From Cenococcum geophilum 1.58 (Eukaryota > Ascomycota > Dothideomycetes > Gloniales > Gloniaceae): a stretch of 64,000 bases of DNA. Position numbers and translations under genes: made by a program. The stretch spans positions 62,001 to 126,000 of the forward strand of contig KV748234.1 in assembly GCA_001692895.1 (NCBI GenBank), in the 5' to 3' direction. Below, piece after piece: positions 1 through 13,995 of the stretch; position 1 is the stretch's first letter, and the number at the start of each line of letters is the position of its first letter. The notes beneath the pieces were generated by a model, which was given only the letters and a program-made list of their open reading frames with translations, was not told the origin of the DNA and did no database searches.

Positions 1-2200
1 TTATTATACAAGTAATTTCAATCCTTTATAAAAATACTACATCGCTAGTATTTCTTCCTCTAAACAAGATTGCAAAAGAGTAAGTTTAAAAGGTTAATCA
101 GATTGGTGGTAATGCGCTACTCCTTAACGCTGATATTAAGGATATAGATAAAGCGCTTAAGAATGCAAGATCCGGCCTATATACCCATATCTTTATTAGT
201 CCTAAGCTTGCCAGTATACCATCTTTCCGAGATCTGCTTAAAGACCCTAAGTTTAAGAAGCAATTGGCCTTAGTTATTGTTGATAAAGCTTATCTTATTA
301 TATAATAGGGCAAGAAGTTTCACCCTAAGTATGCGCAGCTACACTATATACGCAATCTAATTGGAAACTCAGTTCCGTGGTTTACCTATTCTATAACTTT
401 TAATCTAGAAACGTTAGAAATGGTAAAGAAGTCCTTAGGCTTTAACAACACCAATATACACCTTAAGCAGACTTCTATTTTCCGCAAAGAGCTTATCTTT
501 CGTTTTGGCTAGATACTAAAGGATATAATTACTAAATACACCTCGCTCCGCTTCCTTTTTAATAAGGCTGTTAATTTTTTAACTATTAAAACATATATTA
601 ATCCTGCCGTCTTTTAGGGAGGGAGCTGCTTAGCTACTCCGTATAAGATTCTAAAGACTATTATATTCTTTAACACTAGAGCCTAAGCTATAGAGGCGTA
701 TAGAAGCATATCTAAGTACCTATAGCAGCTATATCTAGCTTAATATACTAAAAATATTACCCGCTTAATTATGGCCGTATTCTATTAAACAACCTTATTA
801 TTTAGCAAGAAGTTAATTCTAGATAAGTTTAGGAAACCGGCAGAATCTTCTAAGATTTAAATTATTTTTGCTATAGAGGCTATTAGGCTTAGTATTAATC
901 TTCTAAACGTCTATAGAGTGGTTATATATATAATACCAGCGCCTAAATAACATTTCTCTCCTCTTCTACAGCGTGGTGGTTAAGCTGGTCGCGATAGTAG
1001 AAGGGCTAAAGTAATCTTTCTATTTAAATACTAGTGCTTTAGCGAATAAGACCTACTCCTATAGCTAAAGCCAAAGGCAGTACACCGTTTAAATGCTCGC
1101 CAACAGTGATAGTCCTACGCACTATTATCCCACCCTTCTTTTACCTCTTAACTATTACCATTACGCGGATCCCAATTACCGTTAGTTAATTCTATAAACT
1201 TAGACGACTTATTAGCTAGTAATACCATCTAGTTAAAGCGGGGAGGTAAAAAGGAAGACAAGTAGAAGCGTATAGAGATAAGAGATAAGTTTTTCTAGCT
1301 ATATAATAATTATAAGTATATTAAGGAAACACTATATAAGTATTTTACTAAGCCTAACGCTTTAATTGCTGCAAATACTAATAAAGACTCCTGCTATAAT
1401 TACTACAATAACTCCCTTTAGTTAAGAACGCCCGAACGTGAAATATATAATAAGAAGGGGGCAAATCTAGATACCAAAAAGAATTATATCCTTAAGAGAC
1501 TTTAGACATAGGCTCAGATATTAGCAGTACCTGCAGCCATTAGTAGATCTACTCTATTTCCAATATATTACACTATTGCCGTTCTATATACTATGCTATA
1601 TCAAATAGCATATCAATTCCACCTAATTACTACGCGTAAATACCTTAACAACTATATAAACGAATGGGAGCACGCAGATCTACTATCTAAAAGTTTATAG
1701 CAGAAGCTGCGTGCGGCCGGTCTTAAATATAATTATATACTACACCCTTCTTTATAGGGTATAGATGCGATATTTAGGATTTCTGGTATTAATCCGACGC
1801 TAAGCCAAAGTTAAACTTTATTAATTAACTCCCTGTTTAATGCTGCTATATCTACCGCTACTACTAGTTAAGCTATATCAGTTGCTACCGTATCCGCTAT
1901 ATAACCGCGACTCTCTTTAAGCCTACCCCCACGCCAGCCTCCTCTGCGTAATATTTAGGTGCTATTACCTATAAGATATAGCCTATTAAGCTTGCGAAGC
2001 CTAAATATATAATGCATTTAGAACACACCAAATATAAGGAAGAGAAAGAGGCTTTAGTTATTATCGCGGTTATAAAAAGAAGGTAAGCTGTTACTATTCT
2101 AATAATATTTTTACACCCTATATATATTCCGCTAAGCCCTATTACTAATAAGCTATTTAATATATATATAGTAGTATATAGGGAGCTTTAGCTTTATAGC
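1..2200 (+). pseudogene. Decayed RecQ-type DNA helicase, C-terminal part (runs in from the left edge)
   Basis: One plus-strand frame can be followed from the window edge through many TAA/TAG codons and reads like a fungal RecQ-family superfamily-2 helicase. Visible landmarks are the motif II region at 270-300, reading LVIVDKAY where the family has VDEAH; LIGNSVPWFTYS at 358-395 (motif III area); IIFFNTRA near 661-690 (motif IV area); and QRGG-AGRD at 969-995 (motif VI). E-to-K and H-to-Y in motif II are single G-to-A and C-to-T changes, as RIP produces. Motif VI contains an in-frame stop, so the helicase is dead. The frame continues into a C-terminal extension to about 2.0-2.2 kb. Multi-copy RecQ helicases of this type are often subtelomeric in fungi, but nothing here proves a telomeric position. 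The N-terminal half lies outside the window. Confidence 0.75.
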
Positions 2201-2474
2201 CGGATTAATATTACTACTATTATAGGCAGTGTAGAAGGGTAAAGCCTAACACTAAAAGGTAATATTTAATTAAGCATTGTAAATAAAAGAATGGAATGAC
2301 TTAAGTTATACTAGAGAAGTCGTTAATTAATAGAGGGTAGAGGAGAAATTATATTAAGTTAAGGCAAGGTAAGGTTAAAACCTAAGCTTCTTCTGTAATA
2401 TATAACCCTAAGCCTTATATATATAATAAGAAAACGAACCAAAATAACTAAGGGGCATTTAACACCATTATATT

Positions 2475-5400
2475 ACCTCCCCCACCTAAAAGGTTGTCCC
2501 CCAACGTTTCCTTATATCTCCCTTAGTAGGTAATAAATACCCTAAAAAAGAAGACACCCTAACGCCTAACGCTCCTCTAACTTCTCCAAAGCTACCTACA
2601 CTCCCTCCTTAATTATTACCTCCGCTTCTTCCGCATTATCCCCATCCGTAATACCTTCTGCTTTAAGTTCTATACTTATATCCTCTTATATATTAACAGC
2701 ATTAGCCTAAAGGCTTAAAGACACTCTTTCCTAAGCAGTAGCCGTTTCCGTTTAGATCGTCTTCTATATAGGAGATTGTAGAACGCTAAAATTAATTGCC
2801 TGCTCTCCTAAAGCAGCACCCCTTTCCGAAATTGGTAAAGGCGTTGGGCGGTATAATGCTACTAGTTTATTGGTGTCTTCTAAGGTACTAATAACCGTTA
2901 ATAATTGTTTAGGGGCAGTATCCCAGAGGCCATCTCCCTTAGGCTTACTTAGATCCTTTAGTTCACGGTTAATCTCTATAGGCACTACTTTATTATCGAA
3001 GATATTAGGACTAAGGTTTAGAGCGGTAGTCCTAGCGCCTTAAGGTGTAATAGCCCTATTCTCGCCTTTAGTATAGCCTTTAGAACTATACTTAGTTAAC
3101 AGGGGAGCGCTAGAAGTTATACCCTTGTTTTTTAGATCTAAACTTAGGTCTTTAGGGTATTCTAAGTCATCTATAGGACGCCTATGGCCTTATTCTTTTA
3201 CTAAAAAGTAAGACCTCGCCCTAAATACCTCTTATTTAAATTCCTTAAGCTCTTTAAAACTGTCACAAACAGCCTCAGTAATACGCGCCCTATGTCTTTC
3301 CCGAAATGCTTCGTATTTATTATTTAAGGTAGAATCTAGGATTACCCGCTATTCTGCCCTTACTTAAGGATTATCCTATAAAAGTCTTCTAACCAAAGTA
3401 TTTAAAAGGGCACTCTTTGCCTACAGTTATATATAGGCTAGAAATTTATATAGAGGAATACTAATAATAGGTTCGCCAGTAGGAGTTAATACCGGGGGAA
3501 GACTAGTTAGATTTATCTATACAACCTCCTACTAGCTCTTAAGCCTAGGGATTTCTAATTTCCTAGTGTTTGGTAGGATTGCGATTAAGTCTAGAGTAAC
3601 AATTAAGCGGCTTAATGTTGCTTAAGATGCTCCTTATACAATAGTAGCTTTTATAAACCGTACTTCTCCAGTTTTTAACGCAATGGGTATCTAGTTAAGC
3701 TTAAATTTCTTAGCATTAGCCTTAGTCCAGGCCGTCTCTATATTCTTAATACGCCCCCTACTATTAAGTTCTCCGCGCTCTTAAAGCAAATCTACCTATT
3801 CTAGTATATACCGATACATTCTAGGTAGGAGTTCTGCATAAGACTAACTCCCCTCCTTAATTAAGGAAATACAAGAATAAAGCCAGCTATCTCTAGAATT
3901 TGGCCCTCCTTTATATACCTAGAGAAGATCAATTTCCAAGTTCCGTTTTTTAGGAAGATGGCCATTAAGAAACCGGAGCGCGTAGCTTAGATATACAATG
4001 AAACGAGTAGCATTATTAGTGCGTAAAGCTATAGTGTGTCTATAGTGCTCCAGATCTATACAAACTACCTATTATAGCAAGGAATAATATATAGTCCGAA
4101 GGATACCATCTTTCTCTTCCCTAGTAGTCTTTCGCAAATAGTGCGCGTACATATTAAACTCTTCCTTAAAAATGCCTAGAATTCTAATATCTTCCCACCA
4201 TTTAAATAAATCGGCATAGTAGATTCTAAGCAGGTCCTATTTAAGTTCCCCTTTTAAGCCTAATATAAGCTTTCTTAATCCTATACAGTTAACCAGATAA
4301 TCGCTAGGCTATATAGTAGAATATATGTAAATTCTAAGGTTATTATTTGCATACTCTAGGCAACTATTCTTTTTAAACTAAAAATAGGAGCTTTTAGCCG
4401 TCCGGAGAATGTTAATAGTATTATAGTTCTTAGAGACTAAGCAGATTTATAAATATAAATTAGTAAAAGAAACGCTAGTATCTAATCCTAACAACCCTGC
4501 CATTTTTTAAAGATGTATCCGGTATAATGCGCGGACTTCTATTCCATTTCCCTACTAAGCCGCAATAAATTAGTACAAGATAAAAAAGATACCGTCTTTT
4601 AGCTCTTTCTTGAAATTAAGGGCCTTAATTAATTCAGCTAGCGTTTTAGAATAACACGAGCATTTTATTTTCTACTTTGGCTATACTTTCCTAATAATTA
4701 CCTCTCCTTTAGCAATTATTGCTGCTTTTCCCTTCTGCCTATTAGCTCTACTAGAAGCCAGAGGTTCCGCAGGTCCTATCTTTAGCTTCTTTTTTAGGGA
4801 TTTCTTAGAAGCTTTCCCAGCCCTACGTTTCTATGGGGAGCTAGCGACGAAGTTATCCTCTAAAGACGTAGATTTATTAGATTTAGAGTCTTTTCCTTAT
4901 ACTTTAGGTACCTTGCCTCCAAACAGAAACAAGCTATATAGCATTTTTACATTTAAGCCTTTAACCTCCTTAAAAGGTAACAGCAGAGGCACTGGAGTAA
5001 CTGGCTCTGGTATAGATTCCTCTTTAGTTTTAATAGTTAAGGCTAGCACTAAAAGCTTATAGCCCTAGCTTAGATAATAAATAAGCTTCCATTTCTTAAT
5101 TAACTCCTTATTAACTACTAATCTAAATTTATAGGCGGTAAGAAAGTCTAAGGGTATTAGGTATAGGGTCCTTAAAATCCTAGCCTTTAAGAGTTTTAGG
5201 CGGCTTAGTATCGCATTATTAATTATTTTTAACGCATCTTTCCTAGAGATCTAACTTCTTTTTACCTAATTAATAAAGATACGGATGCTTTTTAGTGCGT
5301 AATATATATAGAAGAGCTTATAGGGACCTTTTAAAAGTTCCTCTCCCTACTTCTTCTTAATTATATTTCGTACCGCCTTAATTTTATTAATCTTATAGGT

Positions 5401-5751
5401 AATTTTAGAGAGCTTTCTAATGTCCGTAAAAGTGTTTTCCCAATCTTTATTTCCCAAATTTCCCTTAAGCTTATTATCCTTCTCGATCTTAACTATTATA
5501 TTTTTTGCAGCCTTAACTATATTATGCTCCTGGTTTATAATAGCCTGTATTAAACTATAATAGATATTCACGCGCTAATCAACTGGGTGGCTTTAGGCGG
5601 CCCTAAGGATAACCTCTATTATCTACGCCTTTCCTTAGTATACAAGGGCTATTAACTAGATAGTAGGAGGTAGAGGCGCGGAAGGCAGAGGCATAGGAGG
5701 TAAAGGCGGCGGCTTTCCTTTTAAGCGGAGTTCTATAGTTCTAGATATTTT
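2475..5751 (-). pseudogene. Decayed long ORF of unknown function, copy 1
   Basis: A minus-strand frame of roughly 1,090 codons is riddled with TAA/TAG but is recognisable because the same frame is conserved in the second copy (15,850-19,111). The first codon, ATG in copy 2, is ATA here, a RIP-type change. The N-terminus is proline-rich (PPPLPP type). A helical, charged segment follows (5,347-5,571, IVKAAKNIIVKIEKDNK), then a lysine-rich probable nuclear-localisation segment near 4,780-4,860. A C-terminal part (2,764-2,985) includes DTAPKQLLTVIS. I do not recognise the family. It is not an obvious reverse transcriptase, transposase, helicase or tyrosine recombinase. A host-like or element-encoded DNA-associated protein would fit the basic segment, but that is inference. 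Confidence 0.6.
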
Positions 5752-6468
5752 TATAGTGATATTTTATATGCGCAACGGGCGTATAGGTGGTATTTTAAGA
5801 CAAGAGTTATAATAGTGTCTTCTTAACGTAAGAGAAAAGTAAATAGGCGCGTATAACTAAATAAGATAAAATAATAAGAAATTAAAATAAAGGCCTTATA
5901 GTATTTTCCAGAAAAAGGTGAATTAAAAAGGACCGTTACGTGAATTGTTAACATATTAAGGAACTTTAACCAGCGGTTAAAGTTGTCTAATTAGTTAGAT
6001 TTTCCTTACTAAGACTTTTCCATAACAATAATATTAGTTAGTACTAAAAATTGACTTTAACCTCTAATATGCTTAATTAAGGTTTCTTAAAGTAAGTAGC
6101 TCTTCTCTTAACTTAAAAGGAAATAAAAATGCTAAATTAAAAATTATAGAGCGTGAAAATATAAAATACTTATAAGAGATAGTTACTAGTAATAAGGATA
6201 AAAGGAAGAAGATTACGCATAAAGTTATTCTTTATAAGAGTAGTTGTTAAGACTAAGGATTTAGAACCAGCTTTAAAGAAGTAAACTCTTTTCCTAATTA
6301 CTTATAGCAATAAGGTGGGAGTGCGGTAGAAGACTCTTAGTCTTTAAGAGTGCTAGCTATTATAGTGCTAAGTGTTCCTTAGATAAGCCTCACTTATAGT
6401 TACTTTACGCGTTCGTTATAGAGATAAAGAGAAGATAGAGAAAGAGTTGCTGCTTATAGTAACAGGTG
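5752..6468. other. AT-rich non-coding upstream part of the unknown repeat
   Basis: This lies upstream of the minus-strand ORF and is conserved in copy 2 (19,112-19,832). No coding frame survives. It should hold the promoter of the unknown ORF, but I see no defined element. The Gypsy element has inserted at its right end. Confidence 0.5.
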
Positions 6469-6893
6469 TGTTACGGACGCTTTAAGTACGATGTTATAAC
6501 TACTTAGAGAAGAGACGGAAGAAGCTAGTTAGTTAATTCAGGCACGGTCTAGGATAGAGCCGATAGAACTATGTGATAAGGAATAGTAACCGAGGTTATA
6601 TAATGTGCTACGTATTAAACAAAAGGAACGAGAGGAACTTATATACCTTATATATAAAACGTACATCACGTATAAGAAGGATTTCATAGGAGTACAATTA
6701 TATATTTAAGGACCCTTAGTCCCTACCTAGATAGTTCCTTCCTTATAGTAATTCTCAGAATATAATTAGAGTTAATCTATTAGGCAACCACTCCACCAGT
6801 TATTATTACGTTGTTAACTTTTATACTTACATTTCCTACATACCTAGCCCATTAATAAACCTATTGTAGTTCTTGCTACAAGGTTCCGTTACA
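6469..6893 (+). repeat. 5' LTR of the Gypsy element
   Basis: 425 bp, begins TGTTAC and ends GTTACA. It is collinear with the 3' LTR over its full length, and the differences seen are mostly transitions. Confidence 0.93.
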
Positions 6894-9800
6894 CAATTAC
6901 TACCTAGTTATAGTATTAATACAAGAAGTCAAATAACATGCCACCAAAAGCAGCCACCACAACGCCATTAATAGCAGCAACTACTTTAAGGATAGGAGGT
7001 GACACTAATATAGCGAATACTAACTCACAGCAACCTATAACGGTCGGACAGCTACAGAAAATAGTTAACTAGCTAACAGCTAATAATACAGTATTAGAAG
7101 AAAAACTTAATAGGATAGGAGCAGCAAAGATCAAGCTACTATTAATTAAGAGATTTATAAAAGAGAGGTTAAAGCTCAAAGGATTCCTTATACAGATACA
7201 TTTTAAGGTCTTACAGAAGGAAGTAAAGTTACCTACACCCATAGATTAGATAGCCTATACAGGACTATTCTTATTAGGAAAAGCACTTAAGTAGTTTAAA
7301 TTTTACCTTATAAAGATATAGGTAAACGGAATAACGACCACTAACCAAGACGTGCGATTTATATTCTTAAGTTAGGAAGAATTTGTAGAATAACTAACGC
7401 AGATATTTAGAGACCCGGAAGAAATAACTACAGCAAAAAAAAAACTCCAGAACCTTATGCAATAAACTTTAGCAATTAAGTATATAATATAGTTCTAGAC
7501 ACTAGCAACACAAGTAGAGTAGAATAATAGGGCGCTTATAGCACAGTATAAACAGGGACTTAAGGCTAAAGTCTAGGACGCAATCATCCTAATAGAAGAT
7601 GCGGATACCCTAAGGGAACTAATAAATTAGGCAATTAAGATTAACAATTGGATCTACCAAAGGGAATAGGCTAAGAGAGGCTAGGACAGAGTTCCACAGT
7701 TATATAAGGCGTAGAGTACGCAACAATAAAAGCCAAGTCAGAAACTATAGTACGGCGCAGAGCTAATAGACCTAAGTAGTACCAAAGAAGCCTATAAGAG
7801 ATAGAGCAAACTATAGAAACCCAGAGGACAAGAATTAAGTAATTAAAGGTCTAAAGAGCAAAGGCCGAATTAGGGATCTCAACAGCAGAAGATATTTAGG
7901 CGGACTCTATAGCAAGAAAAATGGTTCAAAAAAGGAGCTTGCATAAATTATAGAAAACAGGGTTATTATATTAGAGACTGTAAAAGTGGGCAGAGTCACT
8001 ATATAGTAAAAGGCACAAGACTAGCAGACGACATATATATATAAAGGGATGATAATATGCTATAAGGAACAAAAGAGTGTTTAATTAAAAGTTTTGCGTT
8101 TTGTTATAACAACGCATACCAAATTCATAAGGACGCCAAGTATGGCGCAAGCTATTAGCTATAAAAGCCAGCACCTATAGGATATAGAGGAACCAACGAA
8201 CCAGTTCGCAGATCGGATATTAAGGACGATAAATTTAACCTAGGCAAAACATTCCGTAACGATAAGGCAATAAGGGCCGCTTACTAAAAGCGAGCAGACC
8301 TTAAAGATATTATACTAAAAGTAGAGGATAATTCTATTACAGAATAAGGAATATTAGTAGGGATTAAAACCCCACTAGATATAATGTCTATCACTTTATA
8401 AAACATAAGAGAAGTAGGACAGCAAACCACTTTAGCACTTAATAAAGGCAAAAGGCTAAAGGCTTAAGATTCTCATAGCAAGATAAAAAATAACCAAGAT
8501 TCTTAAAACGAGATAAGGCAAGCTTAAAGACCTATAATAGATAGAAACCAATAGAGCAGAGCAGCGGCTTAGTTTAAAGATATATAAATAAGCTTAGGAC
8601 AAGAATTCCCAACAGCATAAAATTCTTAAGATAAGATAAGTAAGATCTAGGACTTTTAAGACAAAATAAGGACACCAAGTAAGCCTAGTTAGACTAAGGC
8701 TAGAGCTAAGCTTAAGTCAGAAGCAAGCTCAGGATTAAAGAACCTAAGGGGTTAAGAATTCGGGGTATAAATTAGGACACCCACAAATAAGAGGCCAGAA
8801 GCTTCTTTACAGATTAGAGAATCTACGGCACAAATAATAATCAGACTAGGAGACAAATATATAGACCCAGAGAATTTACCAGTTAAACAAAGTATTTGGA
8901 CTAAAGATCAAAAAATCAATACCAGAATTAAGAAGCAAGACAACTTTAAGAATTAGAGCGCAAGGCGCAAACCAAAAGAAACCATAGAAGAGTTTAGACA
9001 AAGAATTATTATATAGTAAGAACAGAAACTAGACAAAAGATCTAGTATATTAGGACGTATAAAGGATAGAGCACCAGTATAAAAAATCACTAATAGGCTA
9101 AGAGTAAGCACACTAAGAGCTAAGTGGCTTACTAAACTAGAAGATAAAGAGGATCTAGGGATTCTAACCAGGTTCAAGGAATAATATATAAAAGGCTGTT
9201 ATAATACAGTAATAAGAAGATACTTCCTTACAGACAAACCGTATATACTCCAGCAGCTATACCAAAAGTGGTATAGGCAAAGGCATAATAATAAGTAGGA
9301 AGATTTCTATATATAGTTAGATAAAAAAGTTATCTAGGACCACCCAATTATAGAGAAGGCTATAACGTATATCAAAGGAGCCTTAATTATAACATCAAAG
9401 GATCTAAAGGAATATTTAGAGGACTAAAAAAGCGAAAGGCGCATCTTAGTACCTATAAATAAAGTCATAACGTTTAGATTAGTATAATAAAGGTTTAAAC
9501 TTAGGGATAAAGACGAGCCAAGAGTTAACCTAAAGCACCTAGCACACCACACAATATTATAGATTGCGTGCGTAAACGATATATACGAAATATATAAGAA
9601 TCTAAAAAAAAAAGAATCGGAAATACCCTATAAGGATATACTAGATAACGGACAAGTAATAGTACAGGAATGCCAAATATATATATAGATGGCATCCAAT
9701 AGAAATCCAAGAGGAAGGAAGTTTAGTACTTTAACTAGGAAAATTCCTTATAGAAGAATGCTTAGACGGACAACAGTAGTAAAAATACCTAGAAAACACG

Positions 9801-12800
9801 TATCTATAGTATATTAAAGATAAAAAGCAAACTAGGCATTAGCTAAAAAATAAGCCAAGTACACTAGGATTAAGTAGCCAATAGTTAGAAAAAGTAGAGG
9901 CCTATAGGACTAGAGAGAGCCAGTAGTAGAGCCTCAGACCCTTAAAGGAATTTAAGGACAACACCTAAATTTACAGATTAATTAGTAAAATTAGCAGTTT
10001 AAAGCGCTAATAGATAGTAGAGCAACGCAAAACTATATCTTACTAGCAGTAGTTAAAAGAATAGGGCTACCTTACAGATAAAAGGAGTAACCTTACCTAT
10101 TAGTTATAATTTTAGGAGATCTAATAACCTATAGAGGAGGGATCATCAATCTTAAAATAGGACCTATTTAGATAACTATCAAAGGAAGATAAATCAAGAT
10201 GTCTTTAATATCCTACCATTAGGACGGGACGAGGCAGTATTAGGTATACCTTAATTATAGGAATATAATCTAAGAATTGATTAGATTACAGGTTAGGTTA
10301 ATATTAAAGATACTTAACGCCGCAAGATATAATAACAAGCCAAGTTAGTATAGTACTAAGTAGGAGCAACCTATAAAGAAACAGAAAAAGGACTAAGCCA
10401 TATACTAAAGAGATACCATAAGTACGGTAAGAAACTATAATCACCGGAAAGTAAAAAGCTGTTAAAATATACAGCATAGGACTATAAAATAGAGTTAAAA
10501 CCAAAAACAAGTCTAAAGTTCTTTCTAATCTATAAGCTTACCAAAAAAAAAGGGTAAAGCGTTAAAAGAGTTTGTCCAGGAAAATCTACAAAAGGGATAC
10601 ATTAGACCATTACAGTCATCAGCGGGTTATCCAGTACTATTTATACCAAAGAAGAATGGCAAACTAAGGCTGTGTATTAACTATAGACAGTTAAATAGCA
10701 TTACCAGAAAGGATAGGTATCCTTTACCCTTAATTAGCAAAATCTAAAATAGGATAGGTAATACGCAAATCTTCACAAAGATAGATCTAAGATAGGCGTA
10801 CCATTAGATCAGGATTAAGGAGGGCGATAAATAAAAAGCAGCCTTTAGGTTAAAGAAAGGACTATATAAACCATTAGTTATGCAATTTAGGCTTATAAAC
10901 GCACCAGCAACGTTTTAGAAGCGTATTAACAATATATTAGGAGAACACTTAGATGAATTTATTATAGCATATCTTAATAATATCATTATCTACTTAATAA
11001 CTAAGGAAAAACACAGGGAACACATTAAATAGGTCTTAAAGAAACTATAAGAAGAACAGATACCAGTAGCAATTAAAAAATGCGAGTTCTTTACTAGAAA
11101 AACCGATTTCGTTAAATTTATCATTAAACTAGGCCAACTTAGTATAGATCCAAAAAAGATTAAGGCTATAGTAAATTAATAGGAACCAGAGAACGTTATA
11201 TAGTTAAGATTGTTCCTAGGGTTTTATAATTACTATAGAAGGTTTATAGCGCAATAGTTAAAGGATATTAAGCCATTTACGCGGTTAATAAAGAAAGAAG
11301 AACTATAGGCATAGGGGGAAGAGTAAAGAGAACTCTTTAAGAAAGTCAAAGAGTTGTTCACCCAGGAGCCAGTTCTTAAGATTTATTAACTAGGACTAAA
11401 GACGGTTATAGAAACAGATATATTAGACTATATACTAGGGGCGTGCTTTATATAAAGGCATTAAGATAGATAGCACCTAGTGGCATACTATAGTCGAAAG
11501 ATAACACCACCAGAGTTAAACTATAACATCTACAACAAGGAGTTATTAGGTATAGTTATAGTATTAAAAAAATAAAGAGCATTCTTATAAGGCATAAAGA
11601 AACCATTTATAGTTAAGACGGATTATAAGAACCTAACGGGATTCCTAATAATAAAGGAACTTAACTAAAGATAGGTTAGATAGGCAGAGATACTTACGGA
11701 ATACCATTTTAAAATTTAGTATACTAAAGGTACAGACAATATATAGGCAGATGCTCTAAGCCACAAAGCTAAACTATAAAATAAGGAAAAGCCATTAGGG
11801 GCTTTATTGCAAAAAGATACAGACGGATTAATTAGGTATAATTATCCAAAAATTATAGCAATTTAAAAAGATAATAAACTAGAGAAAGTCTATAAAACAC
11901 CAGAAAGCTTTTAGGCATAAAGAATTCTAGAAGTATAGCTAGAAGATCTACAGACAGATATATATAAAAATTAAGAAGCAAAGTATATCCTAAAAAGCAT
12001 AGCAGAGTAATTTATAGAGGACTTTTATAAGGGACTAACCTAAGAACATAATAGAGCTACGGGCTTAGTGTTAAGACTCTAAAAGGAGTACATTATTAAC
12101 GGAATCTAGAGGATAGCTAGAAAAGTTATAAAGGAATATTTAGATTGCTAAAGAAATAAACTAACAAGGCATAAGCTATATAGAGGGCTACAACCTATCG
12201 AAATACCAGAAAGACTATAGGAGGTCATATTATAGGACTTTATTATTAAGTTACCAAAATTAAAAGATCCTATTACCGGACAAGATTATAACGCGATCTT
12301 AGTAATAGTAGACAAGCTTATAAAGTAGGGATACTTTATAATATATATAGAAGAAATCTCAATAGAAGATGTCGCTAGAATCTACATTAAAGAAGTATTT
12401 ATAAAACATAAAGCACCAAGCAAAATCATATTAGATAGAGATCCAAGATTCATAGTAGTATTTTAGGAAGTATTCTTAGCGGAGCAAAGAGTTTAAGCAG
12501 CAACTTCTACCATATATTATCCGCAGACAGACAGTTAAACGGAAAGATTAAATTAGACGCTAGAGCAGTATCTAAGGTATTATATCAATCATGCACAGAA
12601 TAATTAGGTATTACTATTACCAGTTATACAGTTTATATATAATGCAACACCTTAAGAAGAAATAGGCATATTACCATTTAAGGCAAATTACGGATATAAG
12701 CTAAGAATATTATTATCACCACAATAAGCAAAGAAAATGAGTAGTACAGCTAAAGAGAGAATAAAGACGTTAATAAATCTTTATATAGACCTTACGGAAT

Positions 12801-13995
12801 TAGCAAAGAAAGTATAAGAGAGAATAAAAAAATACTATAATACTAAGAGATCTAAGGGACCAGATCTTAAGGAGGGAGATAAAGTATAGCTACTACACAA
12901 AAATTTTAAGAGTCGACGACTAAGCAAGAAATTAGACCATATTAAACTAGGACCTTTTAAAATTACATAGAGGATTTTACTGGTCATATTTAAGTTAAAC
13001 CTACTAGCTAAAATAAAGATCTACCCTATATAGCACATCGCAATGCTAGAGCTAGTATATAGGAATATTAAGCCACTAGTCTATAAAGCAGATATATATA
13101 AAGGACAAGAAGAAGATAAATAGCAAGTATCGAAGATTGTTAATCATAAGAACATTAACGACGAGATATAGTACAAGGTTAAGTGGATAGGCTACACTAA
13201 GACTACCTAGGAGCTACTAGAGAATTTAAAGAACGCTATAGAAAAGGTATAGGAGTATCGGAAGAGATTAGGTTAGGTAGCATTAATAAAGAAGGATTGC
13301 TAAAGAATAAGTCACCTAAGGGGGACCCAAAAAGAGTAGTTGCCGAAATACTTAGATCTATTTCCTTCTCTATTAGAGGAAAATCCGTTTTTTTATTACC
13401 TAGTTCCTATAAACCTTATTTTACAAGTTTTTACTCCTTAAAACAAACCTTCTTATAAACCTTCTTAAGACAAAGTAGACGAGCAGACGCTATAATTTAA
13501 GTATTTAGGGCCTTCTGTTCCGCGTTACGGGAACATTCTAACTTAGCAAGGGCTTATAACAGTTCACCATCTAGCCGCGCAGCAGTAGATTAAATATAAG
13601 ACCCTAAGATAAATTAATTAGGGAACCAGATAACTATTAAGAGTAATAGGTCGCGTATATTTAGCATTAGAAGTAGAGCGAACGTCATAAGACAAACAAA
13701 TATTCGCTTTAGTACACTCTAAGTAAGAGGACGGTTATTACGAAGATAGGTTCACCAACGTAATATAAACTAACCCCTCTTTTAAACAACGAGAACACGG
13801 AGACGGTATAATCTCACTAAGAGATAATATTGCAGCAATAGTGCGAGCACGACGTTGGGCGTATAAAGAAGAAATTGCTTTAGGTATAATGAGCAATAAT
13901 ATTAACCAAATTAATTAGACGGATATTANACCTCTAGTAAACNACNTAGAGATNNTNNNNATCTTTAAGGACGAAGATAAAGAGGAGGGAGATGG

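Larger units (their letters stand above)
2236..6468 (-). repeat. Unknown long-ORF repeat, copy 1 (left part; interrupted by a Gypsy element, resumes at 14,426)
   Basis: This stretch is collinear and closely similar to 15,610-19,832, in the same orientation and about 13.36 kb apart. Similarity starts at the shared string aagcctaacactaaaag (2,239 and 15,615) and runs to the insertion point of the Gypsy element. It then continues at 14,426 and can be followed to about 15,190. Differences between the copies are mostly C/T and G/A. It contains a minus-strand decayed ORF (2,475-5,751) and about 700 bp of non-coding sequence upstream of it. No terminal repeats were found that would define the ends of the element. 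Confidence 0.8.

Noticed and set aside
8953-10510. Short hydrophobic minus-strand frames
   Set aside because: Antisense to the Gypsy fossil's polyprotein region; AT-rich sequence gives Leu/Ile/Tyr-rich chance frames.
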